Counted from the first letter of the stretch, positions 14,716 to 27,034 are shown. The stretch is DNA of 64,000 nucleotides from Todiramphus chloris collaris (GCA_025345505.1 JANVCC010000011.1:2985849-3049848); one strand, 5' to 3'. Numbers and translations: made by a program. The notes: generated from the sequence alone by a model not told the origin.

Positions 14716-14721
14716 CATGCA
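14716..14721 (-). promoter_or_regulatory. Candidate RBFOX site downstream of the microexon
   Basis: The minus strand reads TGCATG here, 45-50 nt into the intron after the microexon donor. TGCATG (UGCAUG in RNA) is the established binding motif of RBFOX splicing factors, and a downstream position usually favours exon inclusion in neurons. A second GCATG lies at 14653-14657. The motif match is seen; its use is inferred. Confidence 0.5.
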
Positions 14722-14765
14722 ACAAGACAGGGAGCGGCATAAGAATTCTCTACTGGTTGGCTTAC

Positions 14766-14786
14766 CTATGTCTGAAATCTTTATTT
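14766..14786 (-). CDS. TENM2: Teneurin-2 21-nt alternatively spliced microexon (beta-propeller insert)
   Basis: On the minus strand this reads AAATAAAGATTTCAGACATAG, 21 nt, flanked by acceptor CTTCTGTCAG and donor GTAAGC. Joined between the AG ending the exon at 17509-17758 and the C starting the exon at 7096-7328, it gives R-N-K-D-F-R-H-S. This matches the alternatively spliced seven-residue insert (NKDF-K/R-HS type) in the NHL propeller of vertebrate teneurins. Because it is 21 nt, skipping keeps the frame and leaves a single Ser. In mammalian teneurin-2 and -3 this insert is known to change adhesion and latrophilin binding in trans. Position, order, phase and protein sequence all agree. 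Whether it is skipped in this species cannot be seen from DNA. Confidence 0.93.
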
Positions 14787-14850
14787 CTGACAGAAGACAG
14801 GAAAGCAGGGAATAGAAGAAAGAATGAGGTGTTAGCAGCTCAGTTCGATG
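14787..14850 (-). promoter_or_regulatory. Microexon 3' splice region with branch-point candidate and UGC motifs
   Basis: Immediately upstream of the microexon the minus strand has a CTTCTGTCAG acceptor, a pyrimidine-rich stretch with CCCTGCTTTCC about 20 nt away, and GCTGCTAAC at 14831-14839. The last contains a good branch-point match (CTAAC) about 45 nt from the acceptor. UGC motifs near the 3' splice site are the known recognition feature of SRRM4 (nSR100) for neuronal microexons. The motifs are directly visible; the factor is an inference. Confidence 0.45.
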
Positions 14851-16939
14851 CATTATTAGCAGATTGAAAACTTGACAGTAACTGTATCATACAATGCAAT
14901 AATAAATAAAGACTTAGCTGGAATGACACTGATATATTTTATACTGGATATTCCTTGGCAGTGAGCTCACTTATGTACTGCTACACATCACAAAGGAGGT
15001 GTGATCTCACCTGCTCGGATTTATTCACTTATGCAAGAGATAGGACCAGGCAGACTTTAGCATTCAGAGCAGTACTGAGCTAAATATATGTAGATACAGA
15101 TAACTTTACAGGTTTGGGGTTTTTTTCACTCAGTGAAATCAATAACTTGTGATTTACAAAAGTAACTTAGCAGTTGCACAGTTATAGGTGACAGTTCATT
15201 GCCATAACCTCATGAACTCTAGCCCAGAGGACTGAAATTATGCTGAACTGGACATTTTTCATGGGTCTAGTTACACACCCAGCTGCAGTTATCTGCGACC
15301 CACAATGCATTTGATTTCCTCTACACAACGGAACACTACACTCAAAAGCCACCCCCCCAGACAAAAGTCAAATGCAAAATAGTAAGGGTGTTAATCTCCA
15401 AGGAGATGTTGATTTGAGAAGGCACAAGCAAACTCCATTTAGTCCAAAAGCAATGGCTTTCCTCCATAGCTTTTAGTCAGCCAGCATCTGAACCCACTTA
15501 CTTTATAGCACACCAGAGTGAAGAAATGTTTATTAGATCCAGTAACCTAAGTGTTTGCACAGATGAAGCAGCAATCGTTCCAGCAGATTTAACTCTGGAG
15601 TAAATTTAACTCTGTGGCTCTACACAAAAGGCAGCAAGGCCACTCCATCAAGGTTTCCAATTTTCTCTTTTCCAATCAGGAAATACTCTGCAAAACCACC
15701 GGTGGGTCTGGTATTTCCACTGACAATGAAACAGGGATTGGGTTTTCAGAATTGTACTTCTGGGAATGAGATATTAGTCCCACTCAGTTGCAATGGGATT
15801 TGGTCTCCAAATCACCTTGGCTCTTTTGGATATCTCACCTTTGGTTGTTAAAATAACTTTCTGGCACTGGAAGAATATTACATTCTTTAATGTGGACCAG
15901 GTCTGAAGACTTAGCCCAGCTTCCCGCCTTACAAACATGAGAGATATTTTCTTCTTGTACATCATGTAACAGAAGAGGTTTTTGCTTATCAGGTTTTTGT
16001 TTATTTACTCAAAAGGTACCCCATCCCTCTGAGATGTGACTGAAAACATCTCATTGTGGGCTTCCTAATTCACTGACTTCTCCTGATTACCTTGTCACCC
16101 TGTGAGCATACCAAGACTGTTATCCTGTCAGTGACAGCCTTGTGATGGCTGCTTGGATTTCTTTTCTCATATGCCATGATCTATGATGATGGTTCTACAT
16201 TCCAAATAAGACCTTCAGCAAGTTCTGATGACTGTGGAGTGTTTGTAAATGAGGGACTAATGGGATCTTGCACCAATTTTGCTGCAAATCGGCTCTTTCA
16301 TTTTTACCTCCGGCCTTGTGGAGCAAGTATGATTCTATGAGTCTATAAACAGAAAAACAAAGCAATGCTGTATGGGACCCTGCTGCTCTAGGAAGCTGTC
16401 TAGAAACCTTCCACATAGCAGTCCTTGCAGAAATGGAGTCTTAACTTTTGTCATCAGGAGCCAGGACATTAAATCTGACTAGAGTGGAGAAATTCTTACT
16501 TTCTGGAAGATTCTCATTTTTGGGCCAGATTTTGAGAGGTAAATGGGAATGTGAACCTTCCTGTCATGCTAACCTCATATTGACCTCTCAGGACCTTAGG
16601 TCAGGCCCTTCAGGTAGAGAAGACTCATTCAGAAGCACAGATTTAACTTTACTGATTTTTCTCAAGTGACTTGTCTGGTCACACAGAGCCCAGAATCAGG
16701 CCCTTGTGCTTTGAAGTGGGTAATTGCATTTGTTGTGGAAATTTTAAATAGGAAGAATATTCCCAGTGAGGTCAATTTGAAATTCAATCACAATCTATTT
16801 CATTTTCTCAGAACTTGTGACACATTTATACTTTTCCCTCTTTTTCCTTGTTTTTAATAGATGTTCCTTCCCCATCCTCACTATTTCTCCTAATATATAT
16901 TTTTTCCTTTGGGGTTAAAGGAAAACACTTCACTTACTT

Positions 16940-16981
16940 TCAGATGATCCAAAGATATGGTCAGATGATCCACAGATATGA
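16940..16981. repeat. Imperfect 21-bp tandem duplication
   Basis: TCAGATGATCCAAAGATATGG is followed directly by a near copy (TCAGATGATCCACAGATATGA). Two substitutions separate the units. Confidence 0.9.
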
Positions 16982-17508
16982 TCTGCTTATATGTTCACCC
17001 TCACACTGCTGTTCAGTTGGAAACTGAAGTAGGATGATGCATTTGTCCCCCCCAAAAAAAACAACTAGAAAAATCCAGTCTGTGACTACCTAGAGTGATC
17101 ATCCTGACTTAATTATGAGTGACCTGATTAACCTCTATATATCATCATCATCAGTGCTGTGTCCTTCCAAGTTTAAGTTATCTCAAAGGTTGATTGTTGA
17201 TTTTAAGAATTCCCACTGGTCTCTACTACATAAAGAGGCAGACATCAACACAGATTCATTTAGAAGTACAGAAATGTGTCAGTATTTTTGGTGTGTGATA
17301 CTATTATAGAAGAACTTGTTACGCCTGTGTTTGTCTAGTGTAAATCAAAGTCATCAGAGTTACAGAACAGGCAAATCTGGGCAGCTTTTTTTTCCTGCTT
17401 TGTTGTGTTTTTTTTTTTAAAGAGTTCTGATCATTTTCCTTTTGGGTACATAAGATTCCTGCAGAATTTAGGGACATAATTATAATGGCCACATTCAGCA
17501 CAGAGTAC

Positions 17509-17758
17509 CTCAGCTCCAGGATGTTGGTGACATTGCCAGAGGGAAAGATCCTTCGGATGTAGTTGAAATCTCCAACATAAAGACTTCCATCAGACCCACA
17601 TGTTAGGGCAACAGGAGCCAGGAGTTTGTTCCCATCTGCAAGACCATTGCAGCTTGGACAAGAAATGCTACGTCTGCGGCCGTTGCCCATAATACTTCCG
17701 ATTACAGGTGGCTGCTGGGAAATAAACTGGTTTTCCCCATTTCCTTTATGCAAGATGC
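17509..17758 (-). CDS. TENM2: Teneurin-2 coding exon: first NHL propeller blade
   Basis: This 250-nt exon has the acceptor TTCTGTCTCTAG and an unusual donor, CTGAG|GTACTC. Two bases (GC) complete a Gly codon, 82 codons follow, and it ends with AG. It encodes [59 protein letters not shown] and [19 protein letters not shown]. These form the start of the six-bladed NHL beta-propeller, the part of teneurin that contacts latrophilin and mediates homophilic recognition. NVT is a sequon. The last two bases, AG, can join the microexon at 14766-14786 (giving AGA, Arg) or skip to the exon at 7096-7328 (giving AGC, Ser). The donor is weak at positions +4 to +6, which would suit regulated splicing. Confidence 0.95.
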
Positions 17759-18788
17759 CTAGAGACAGAAATCAGTAATAAGGAAATTAAAGAGAGACAG
17801 GGAAACCGAGACCAAAGAGAGCACAAACTGGCAATGCTGGACACCATCTGGGGAACTTCTCAAGTAGAAAAGAGGTTTATCATCTTTCATAGCATTGTTT
17901 TGTGATGGTTTCAAATAAAGAGCCCATTATCTGAAGTAAGTATTTTTCATAGACCTATTACATTTCTGGCAGAACATAAATATGTAGGGAGAATGAGACT
18001 GCCTTTACCTTTGAATGAAATATACTTTTCAACATCTCATGAATTTTCACCTGCCCTTTCTGTCCCTCCTTGACCCGTAATTTGCAGTCTACCAGGTAAA
18101 AAAAGAAATTACACAGCTCATGGAAAGATAAGGGACTGGAAAACCATGGTGCATTCTCTAGAGAAATGTTTCATCTGCAAAGCTTGAGAAGAGCTCTGCT
18201 TATGTTCCCTCTAAGTGTAGTGTTTTCAGCAGTGATGTGGGTTGAATTAGATGTTTGCTCCCATGCCACTGCTATTATCCAGAGGGACACAGTGCACAGT
18301 GCTTCCATCTTTTGCACGTGTTCTGATCAGCTTTCAAACCTCCTTGATGCAGTCTTGAACAGTAGCCTTCAAGGACTCTTGCACTTTCCATTTTCCCTTA
18401 TGACCCATGAAGCTGCTTGTTCCTGCAAGTACACTTGCATGTTGGAAGTTGTGTCTGAGTGGATTTATGCTCAGCAGTAGGTCCAATCTGAATAGGCTCC
18501 CCTTTGTTATTTTAGGAATAGTTTTCTTGTTAAAACCCTTCTAAGACACTACAAAGTTAGATGTGATGACATTCAGCTACTTCACAATGCCCAGCTTCTT
18601 TTGAATTTACACACACCAAACTGCTTCTAAGTGTAAGTTACTAAAAATAATTTGCTAATAAAATACATGAGAGAGTACATGTGTTGGTCGGGTTTCTTTC
18701 CTTTCCTTTTCTTGAATTCTTAAGAGATAAGAAGTGACTGGGCCTTGCAACACTGAATTGGTCCTGTTATGTTTTATGGACAACCTAC
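17759..18788 (-). other. TENM2: TENM2 short intron
   Basis: About 1.0 kb with no recognisable repeat or additional exon. A plus-strand open frame of 104 codons starting at 18166 has no similarity I recognise and no splice or promoter context; it is treated as chance. Confidence 0.85.
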
Positions 18789-18932
18789 CACTTTGTATGT
18801 TGAGGGCATGGTGTTTGTCCAGGGACCATCCTCCAAGTTTGGAAGCATCGATTTCAAAACCCTGCAGCACAGCTGTTCTCTTCTCCCACAGGATCAAGTC
18901 AGGACAGGATTCATACTCATAACCTACTGACA
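18789..18932 (-). CDS. TENM2: Teneurin-2 coding exon: FN-plug to beta-propeller entry
   Basis: This 144-nt exon has the acceptor CTCTCTTATTCATAG and the donor AGTG|GTAGGT. Two bases complete a Val codon, 47 codons follow, and the last G begins a Gly codon shared with the next exon. It encodes [40 protein letters not shown] and ALNIQSG. This segment leads into the NHL propeller, and its GGWSLDKHH motif is highly conserved in teneurins. The [19 protein letters not shown] form matches teneurin-2. The open frame runs past the donor into the intron, so naive ORF calling adds false residues at the C-terminus. Confidence 0.95.
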
Positions 18933-21069
18933 CTATGAATAAGAGAGAAACAAAAGACTCCCCAGGTTAGTAAACTAGAAATGCAGAGTCAGCACACACA
19001 GAGTTTCAATGGAGCAGGGGTTAGAGCATTTCTACAGGCAACTGCCAATTTCATTTAAAATGTCATGATCATAATGCAGGGTCCTAATATTTTTCTCTTC
19101 AAAGGCCATCCTGCATTTAAAAAGGTCAATGTAGTTGTAGATGTTGGGTAAATGTGCTAAATAATTAAAAGACAAATTTAAAGACATACTTTAAAATAAT
19201 GGGTATTCAGGAGTGTAAACCACATCTAGACTCCTAAATGGGAGCATTTTACTCCTATCTAGTATCTTTGATCAAGGAATGCATGTCAGGAACTTGCTAA
19301 AAATCATGGCCTTTCTTGGAAAGTAAAGACTTACACAGTGAGGCATGGGGCAGAGTCCCTCAGAGACAGCAGTGTTAGACCAGGGTGGCTTGTGGTCATT
19401 ATTAATGTCAAAAGGGTTTACTTGCCATCATGTCTCTAATCAGAGGCTTTTAGGACTAACTGCTGAATGCACTGGAGTTGCTCAAGAGTAAAATGATGTC
19501 AGTAGAAGGAAAATCTTGTCTTTGACAGAATAATGACTCCTTTATGATTTTCTCAGAAGAAGCATGACCAGTTTCATTGGTCTGCTTTTCTTCTGCCCTA
19601 CCTGATCTTTTCAGTGCTAACAGATGAAGCCGAGCAGAACTACAAATGAAAAGCAATTACATAGCTCATTTTTTTTTACTAGATATAAAGGTCTGATCTT
19701 ACAAGTTGCCCAGAATCCTTGAAAAGTACTGAGCACTGAGTGAACTTAGGATCCCCCATCAAATATAGGCTCTTGCAGAATCAGATGTTATCAGAGGAAG
19801 ATGTAATTTAGGAAATGAAGGCTTGCTATTTTCCACAGTTCTAGAGGTGGGAATCATTGAAAGCCTAAATGCTGATATCCTCAGACCTGCCTGAGTACTC
19901 TGGGGCAGCAGAGCTGCATCATGGAGCATTCCGTGCCTCACTGCTGATCTAGCATCTCAAAGAGCATGTAAACACAGTGTTTCAGGGTATGCTACTAGGA
20001 CATGTTTCTCAGTGTAGACTCCAAACTGGGTAAGGTTCATTAGGTTCTATCATCCAGCCTGCTCAAAGAAACTGAGCCTGAGCAGGAGGAAGGTGCCTGT
20101 TCTTTCTCCTAGAAAAAAAGGCACCCTACAGTGCTTCTAAAGAAACTTATCTTCAGTGGGGCTATGAGGCATCAGTGAACCACCCTGCTGTTGGCAAAAA
20201 CTCTACTGGCTTTTTTGGGATAGCTCCTATTTTGCTGATATAATTTCCTTGACAGCCTGAGAACTCTAGTCTAGCTTCTGCCAATAATCTATAACTGAAT
20301 GGCCCCTGGTTGTTGATCAGATGGGAAGCAATCACTGCAAAGCTGCATCACCTCTGACCACTATACTCTCAAAGCACCCCCTTCCCTCCAGCACCATTGC
20401 ACAGGGCTCACTGGGTGAGATCTCAGATGGCAGCAAGAAGACGAATGAAGTGTGTCTATGCACACATCCACAGCACAGCTTGATGCCCCACCATGGACAT
20501 GGCAGAGGCCACAATGCCTGGTGCTGGGGATGTGGCACATGGAGTATGCAGAGCTTTCCTATTCTCTGCCTTGCAGCTTCTGACAGTCTTTTGCAGATGT
20601 AAATGAATGCGAGAGAGAAGACCAACATGCCCCACTTTGGGATGGTATTCTTGAATGGGTAACGAAGCAGAAAGGAAGATTGGAGCAATCCTGAAGGTCA
20701 GGCACAAGGAGGAGTGGAGATCATGGCTCAGTTCTAAGGATTTCTTTCAAAGCAGTGCTGACAGCTTTTGGCTATCAGTGAGAGGCAGCCAAATGCCTCT
20801 GGTCCCAGTTCATTCTTTCTGTATGAATCTGATGGTAGCAGCTCAGGATGTATGTGCTGGGCCATGAGCCAGAGAACAGATAAGTATTCATCTGTTGGGG
20901 AAATGTGTTCTGTCTGAACAGCTGGGCCCAGTCCTCTCCAAGGAAACAGCAGTGAACCAGCAGGGAGCATTTTATGTGTTAGCAGTTGGACTGTACCGAT
21001 CTAGGACAAGGTCTGTGCACTGCCACTTAGCTCCTACTAAAAAGAGACACAAGCCCTGGGGTCACTTAC
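18933..21069 (-). other. TENM2: TENM2 intron
   Basis: About 2.1 kb. The 20.3-20.9 kb part is open in several frames on both strands, but nothing in it resembles a known protein. No interspersed repeat was recognised. Confidence 0.8.
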
Positions 21070-21337
21070 CGAAGGCTTCTGAGAGTCCATACACCTTCTG
21101 ACTGTAGACGTCTGTCTTATCCCAGATGAAATAATAGGACAGGTCTGGAGCAGCTGCAAACCACTTTCTGAAGAGGCGTCCCTCGACGGCCACCATGAGG
21201 TGGACTTTCATGAGGTTGAAGGGGATGGTGGGGTGGGTCATGCTGATCCTCAGGACTGATTTGTAGCCTGCTGTTCGACTGCTCAGGTAACTCACTTTTA
21301 TTTTACTACCGGAAACGTTAATCTCCTCTTGTAGAGC
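21070..21337 (-). CDS. TENM2: Teneurin-2 coding exon: FN-plug domain
   Basis: This 268-nt exon has the acceptor CTTTTCCACAG and the donor TTCG|GTAAGT. It starts on a codon boundary and ends with one base (G) of a Val codon. It encodes [20 protein letters not shown], then [40 protein letters not shown] and [16 protein letters not shown]. This is the fibronectin-plug region, which in teneurin structures threads into the base of the spiralling YD shell. The run [20 protein letters not shown] is diagnostic for teneurin-2 as I know the family; the other paralogues differ here (for example Q-K and F-P around the tryptophan). An NVS sequon is present near the start. The frame is intact. Confidence 0.96.
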
Positions 21338-24300
21338 CTGTGGAAAAGCAATCCAGGAGGTGTTAAATCAGCAGTGAGCAGACAGGAAAAGGCAGCAAAG
21401 CTGTAATTTATCAAACACACCTTTAAAAAAGCTCTAGTAGACATGTTTAAAATAGCACACCTAGTAGGCATCAAGTATGAAATCATACATGTAATTTTTA
21501 GGGTTAGTCGTGGAAGCCAAGGATTATCCTTTCTTCCTCCATCTCTGTTACATGGGGGAACAGGAGACCAAAGTATTACATTTAAGGCAGAATTTACAAT
21601 GGGACTCACTGTTAAAAGGAGTCCCAGGTCCCATGGTGAAAGGAGCTTGGGGTCTGAGATTATTCCAGCCCATAATTTTCTGTCTTTTATCTTGGTAGGT
21701 TCCTATGGCTGCTAAGTTTTGTCTCCTGGCTTCTTTTTCTCAGTAAAATATCAAGCCCTACTTGGCCTGTATCGTTATGGATGTTTCCCAGCCCTGATAA
21801 TAACTTGCTATTCTCTGCATGTCATTAGTGCATCCTGCTTCAACCCTCCCTTCTCTGCCTTACCCATCTCTCCTTTGAAATTGCTCCTCTCCTACCTCAC
21901 CCCTGATCCTTTTAGCCTTATCTACTTCTAGCCTTTTTTCTGTACTGTATGCTGGTCCTTATTTTCTGACCTCACATTTGTTCCTCCTTACCTTGGTCCT
22001 TGTTTAAAATTCCCTCCCCTCTTACCAGTGTGATGAAGCTCTTGGCCTGACCTACTACCATCAACCCCTTTCCCTTCCCTTTTATTCTCCCATTCCTTCC
22101 TTTTCCAAGTTCCTCTGTATTCTTGGCGAGGTGCTTCATTTTCTCCTCCAGCTGTGAGTGTGAGTATTTTGGACTGACTGGGACAGTTATCTCACAGGTC
22201 TCCACTCCAGGACAAAATTTCACGAAAGACAGGAGAAACAGCAGGGAAAGTTTTGTCTGCCCCTGTTTTGATTTCAGAATACAGAAATCTCCATAAAGAT
22301 GAGATTTTCATATAATTTACCTGATAAAGTATAGCCAGATCTTTTTTTTTTTTTTTTTTCCCCTGTAATTGGAGAAATGCAGGGTAATTTTCTGGAAAGC
22401 AAAACAATGTACATCCCCAACACTCCACTGATTCTCCCATACAAAATACTGATAAGAAAAAGATTTCTTTCTTAAGTCTTAGGAGAAAAAAAAAAATTAG
22501 TTGTCACTCTCCAGAAAATTTTCACTTCTGGGTAAGCACCAAACATGGACATTTTCAGTACAAGCTGTCATTCTTTGGCAAAGTTTGAAAGATGAAGGCA
22601 GAAGCTTAGCAGTGAGCTAGAAAACTTGGTCTGATAATGGGATGTGTCAGAAGGTCACAGCTGGCACTCTTCTCTCCTGCACCAGTTCTGAAATACTTCG
22701 GTGTGCTCATACAAATGAGCTATGAAAATACTTCCCCAGCAATAATCAGTTTTCATAATATTATGGGCATGGATGCTTGAAGGCAGGTGGGTCAAGAGAT
22801 CCAGCAACAGGAAGGGATCACAGCCACCCTGGTGTCCTCTAAGCTATGTTGTTCCTATACTCAGCTTCTCCTCTATGGGAACAGCAAACTTCCCTGGCAA
22901 GATGAGTTGCTCATCTCTTACAGGTTTTCTGGTTAGCGTTACCAATAACAACAGATCTTTTAATCTGCCCCCTGAAAAGACCTGTTCTAAGCTATTATCC
23001 AAGGCCAAACACTTTTCCAAGTGATAACTTACAGCCTCTGAGAGCTGCATCACTTGAGACACGGACACATCCAGAAGTTAAAGAGCTGTTCCACTGTGCT
23101 CATAAATATTTACTTTCTCTAATGCAGCCTTTTCAATTTACATATATCAGTGCTTAGAAGGCTGAAAAATTACAGAACTGGGGAAACTCAGGAATTTTAA
23201 AATATATTTTATGAGTTCAGCAAGAAGCTGGGCTGGGACCAGGCTCAACTAGAGACCAGATGAAGCAAGCTGCAGTAAAGGTGGTCCCTTGTATCAAATC
23301 TGTCTTCATACATAACCCCTCTAGGAAAAAGCTAGGCAGAAATTATTGTCACAGAGGTACTATTTGCAGTGTCTGGTTCAAATCCCTGTCAGAGATAATT
23401 ATTTCTCTCTGTCATGATCTGTCTCTGCTGTCTACCATTCCAGGGAAAGGGTCAGCACAGCAGTACCAAGGCACTGAGCAGCACAAGGGGCTGTGTTTAA
23501 AAGTGTCTGCTTGAAGAGAGGGTTCAAATAGTCATTCAGATTATCTGAAACACATTTGTAGTTTCTAAGTAGTGATAAACTAGTAACAAAGCAGGGCCTT
23601 GGTGGGGGGAGTATAATCCAGTAGGACCTCCGTGGGAGAAGAAGAGAATAATAAGCTTTAAAATACTGTGAATGCACCAAAAGTAGCAACAGCTGAATTG
23701 TGCCCTTATTTCTATTTCATAATTGCTGTTTGGGCCAGATCAAATCATATGCTGTGTCTGAGGTCCTTGTGAAAGACTAGGGCTCTCAAGAGTTTATTAC
23801 AGCCTAACCAATATAATCTGCTCTTTAAAAGCTGTCCAGCCACCAGGCTGGTCAGGCATAAGAACTGGTCCTTGGGCTTACTAGGGATTTCCACAATTTA
23901 GCAATTTTCACTGCTGGGTTCCCTTCACTCCTGGATGTTGATCTATGCTTGTATTAGTAGCAATTCTTGCATTCTTTGCATAAGATGTAGAAAATCTTGT
24001 TTCTAAGTGCTGGGTTACACATTTATCTTACAGCAACTCTTCACTCTGCCAGCAGACAAGGCAAGGAACAGTCCATCATTTTTTTTTTAATATGATGCTC
24101 GGAAGGAATTTTGAGAAAGAAAAACTTTTAGGATCTGATTCAGGGGCCTTAACATAGACATCTAGTGCTTCTGAGATGTTCTATAGTATCCAAAACCTCT
24201 GCAAAAGGATGACAGATCTGCCATGGACCTTCCTGAGATCTCCCCCTTTTTGAAGCTACAGCTGGAGGCTTGAAGGGACACTTCAGGGCATCTTAAATGG

Positions 24301-24984
24301 TACCAAATCTGTCTTTAGGCACCTCAATAAAACACATAAATGTATTATTTGGGCTTTTGAATGCATTCAGGTAGAGCACACTGCATTTATTTGTTGGAGC
24401 TCATGAGGTTCCTATCTGCCCACTTGTCAAAATCTCTTTCCCAGCCCTGCCATCCGCTTGTCACCTCCTCCCAGCTGTATGATCACATCTTTTATATTTA
24501 GCATTTCTCTACTGAGAACTGCATATTATAAAATGCAGCTGCAGATACTGACAGCTTGGTTATCTTTTACTGTATATACTCCAGTATAGGAATGAAAAAT
24601 AGTCCATTTATGAACTGAAGTACAGTCAGGACTCTGACATTAATCAGATTCTCTTGTATACTCCTGTACCATAAACTCTGTTAATCTTCAGCTGTCAACA
24701 TTTGAGGCAAAATACTGTTTTACAGGTTTTAGCTCAGTCATTTCACATGTGGGAAAAGTACTTTTCATCATGTATGGGATTCATCTTATCTAAACTTGTG
24801 AACCTAGAAGTTAGGAATCTCCTCTGAGTTACTCTTCAAGGTCTCTCCATGGCAAATGAGGAGAGATAGGTTCTTTAGAATGTTGGTGTTGCCTCATAAA
24901 CTTGACAGTGGGATTCAATTCTACTTATAAGGCATCTAACTCCAGATGTCAGCATGTGTGTGCATGTGAGGTAGGCATTTAAGC

Positions 24985-25130
24985 ATCAATTACAGTCAGT
25001 GGAGATCTAACTGATACTGTCAGTGGGAACCAGATACCTTCAAGATGGTCAGCTTAATTGATCTGTAGGCTCCACTGACAGCATTGATTAGATTTCTGTC
25101 AGCTTTAATGGGAGCTTGGACATCTAGCAC
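24985..25130. repeat. Possible ancient repeat with inverted pieces
   Basis: Short pieces such as CAGTCAGTGGAG, CTCCACTGACAG and TTTAATGGGAGCTTGGACAT recur in both orientations. This is the pattern of old amniote palindromic DNA-transposon remnants. The family cannot be named from the sequence alone. Confidence 0.3.
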
Positions 25131-25379
25131 ACATCCAGATGACTGTGTGAACACCTTATCTAGGTGCCATAATCTCAAAATGCTCCTCACTTAGGTCTTA
25201 ATTAGATTCCATAACTGCACGTGTCTAGTGTGATTTGGGATGTGCCAGTTATCTGTGACATTTACAACAAGGGGTTGGCAGATATAATGCAGGACACTGA
25301 TAGGAGGATCATTCTCGATTGGCAGTTGGAGGCCAAGAAGGATATCTGCAGGAGATTTGAAATGTCACTAAACATCTAC

Positions 25380-25572
25380 AGGTGGTGAAACACTGGCACA
25401 GGTTGCATACAGAGGTGGTAGATGCCCCATCCTTGAAGTGTTCAAAGCCAGCTTGGATACATCTCTGAGCAACCTGCTCTAGTTGAAGATGCCCCTGTTC
25501 ACTGCAGGAGGGTTGGGATAGATGAGCTTTAAAGGTGCCTTCCAACACAAAACATGCTATGATTCTGTGATC
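25380..25572 (+). mobile_element. CR1 LINE 3' fragment
   Basis: It contains GGTGGTGAAACACTGGCACA, a degraded GTGTTCAAAGCCAGCTTGGA block, and the tail GCTATGATTCTGTGATCT. It is diverged from neighbouring copies, which suggests an older insertion. Antisense to TENM2. Confidence 0.85.
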
Positions 25573-27034
25573 TATAAGGCAACAAAGTGTATCAAACTAT
25601 TGATATTTCAAACCATATCAAACCATCTGTTCTACATCCCTGCCTGCTTTCACAATCAATAGACAGACATGCAGTCTGATTGAAGAGGAGTTTTAAAATA
25701 TTTTAGTTCAATAGATACAATTAACACAATCTAACTAGTTCCCTACCAAATAATGAGGGAGGTTATGATTGCAGTTGCACTTTATCAGACAATTGCTTCT
25801 TTCTCAGCCAGTGCTGAACATTACCTTCCATGATGTTTGTTGGTTTAGGAAAAAAGAGATGTGCAAACTGAACGAAGAATTTGCAGTCTGATGGACTTTA
25901 CAAGATATGGGACTTAATTAGTAATTATGCTGGGACAAACTTGGTGACTGTAATTGGAAATCAGTGTGGGAAAGGATCACAGGATTTGGTCCAGAGGGAA
26001 AGGTAAAGAGACTGTTAGCTTTATTTGTTACTGGGTTCAGCACCTGTTGTATTAAAATTAGAAGACATAAAGTGACTTCTTTCCTCATTAACATTACTAC
26101 AACCCCCATGGAGTCAAGCAGGAAGCACACAATTTGTTGCTATGCTTGTTATTATTTCTACCTTGGCAGACTATTAGTGGCCACTAAAAGCAAAACCCAG
26201 GACACACCAAATGCTGGCATCTAAAACCCAGGGAACATGCCCAAGAAAGGAAAGCTTGAATGTTACTACATTCATATATTTCAACACAGTGAGTATTTTT
26301 AAGGAAGATGGATAATTAAATTGCTTGGCCAATTCAGTTTAAAAGCCATCTTTCCATTTGGTGAAATACTTTGATTCCATAGCAGGTTGGTCAGCTACTT
26401 TAGCTGACTCACATCCTTAAAAAGGAAACATGGGGATGAACAATTAGAAGTAACTCCTTCACTTTGCTCATCCATCCCAGATGTCATGAGATGCAATAAA
26501 ACTCAGGTGTTCTGTAGGCTGGACCTTTGCCAGCCATCTGCTGGTGACTGCACATCTCATCAGCTTTGTAGAGTGGGGGTGATGCCTGTAAACCCTGAGA
26601 AAGTTCACACTCGGCACTCCACTGCTGAGGTCTGTAATGCGCAGTGGGTGAAATTTGCTCCTGAACAGAAGAAAGGCATTAGAGCGTAAGTGGTCCATCA
26701 GCCTCATGCTGGGCATACTGAATTCCAAAGGGCTGCCTGAAGGCTTGTTGTGGGTCACACAAGGGTCCCAGCCCACCTCCTGTTGATGAGAGGTGAAAGT
26801 AAAGCAGGGGCACCACAAGTGCTTTGCTTCCACCTCTCAGGGATAAAGAAAAACAAACCTTTTGGTGAAATGTGTGCTTACGCTTAAGTTCTCCTGGGAA
26901 ACATCTGAAAAATGGCACAACAAATGGGGAATGCTTCCTTTTAGGAAAGCAGGGGAATAGAGAAAGACACTGAAGCATAGATGCATTCATGTTGCTCAAA
27001 GCAGGCAAAAGAAGCACAGAAAGGAGTTGGATTA

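Larger units (their letters stand above)
7329..14765 (-). other. TENM2: TENM2 intron between the microexon and the exon at 7096-7328
   Basis: About 7.4 kb of intron holding two short antisense CR1 3' ends near 11.3 and 11.8 kb, adenine runs at 7.72 and 8.74 kb, and the candidate RBFOX sites next to the microexon. I see no other coding exon and no RNA gene. Confidence 0.85.
14787..17508 (-). other. TENM2: TENM2 intron between the first-propeller exon and the microexon
   Basis: About 2.7 kb. Apart from splice-control motifs beside the microexon and a small imperfect 21-bp tandem repeat near 16.95 kb, nothing distinctive is seen. No CR1 element was recognised here, unlike most of the neighbouring introns. 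Confidence 0.85.

Noticed and set aside
20332-20707. Overlapping minus-strand frames (118 and 83 codons) considered as an extra teneurin exon
   Set aside because: The exons at 21070 and 18789 join in phase without it, and the translation does not resemble teneurin.
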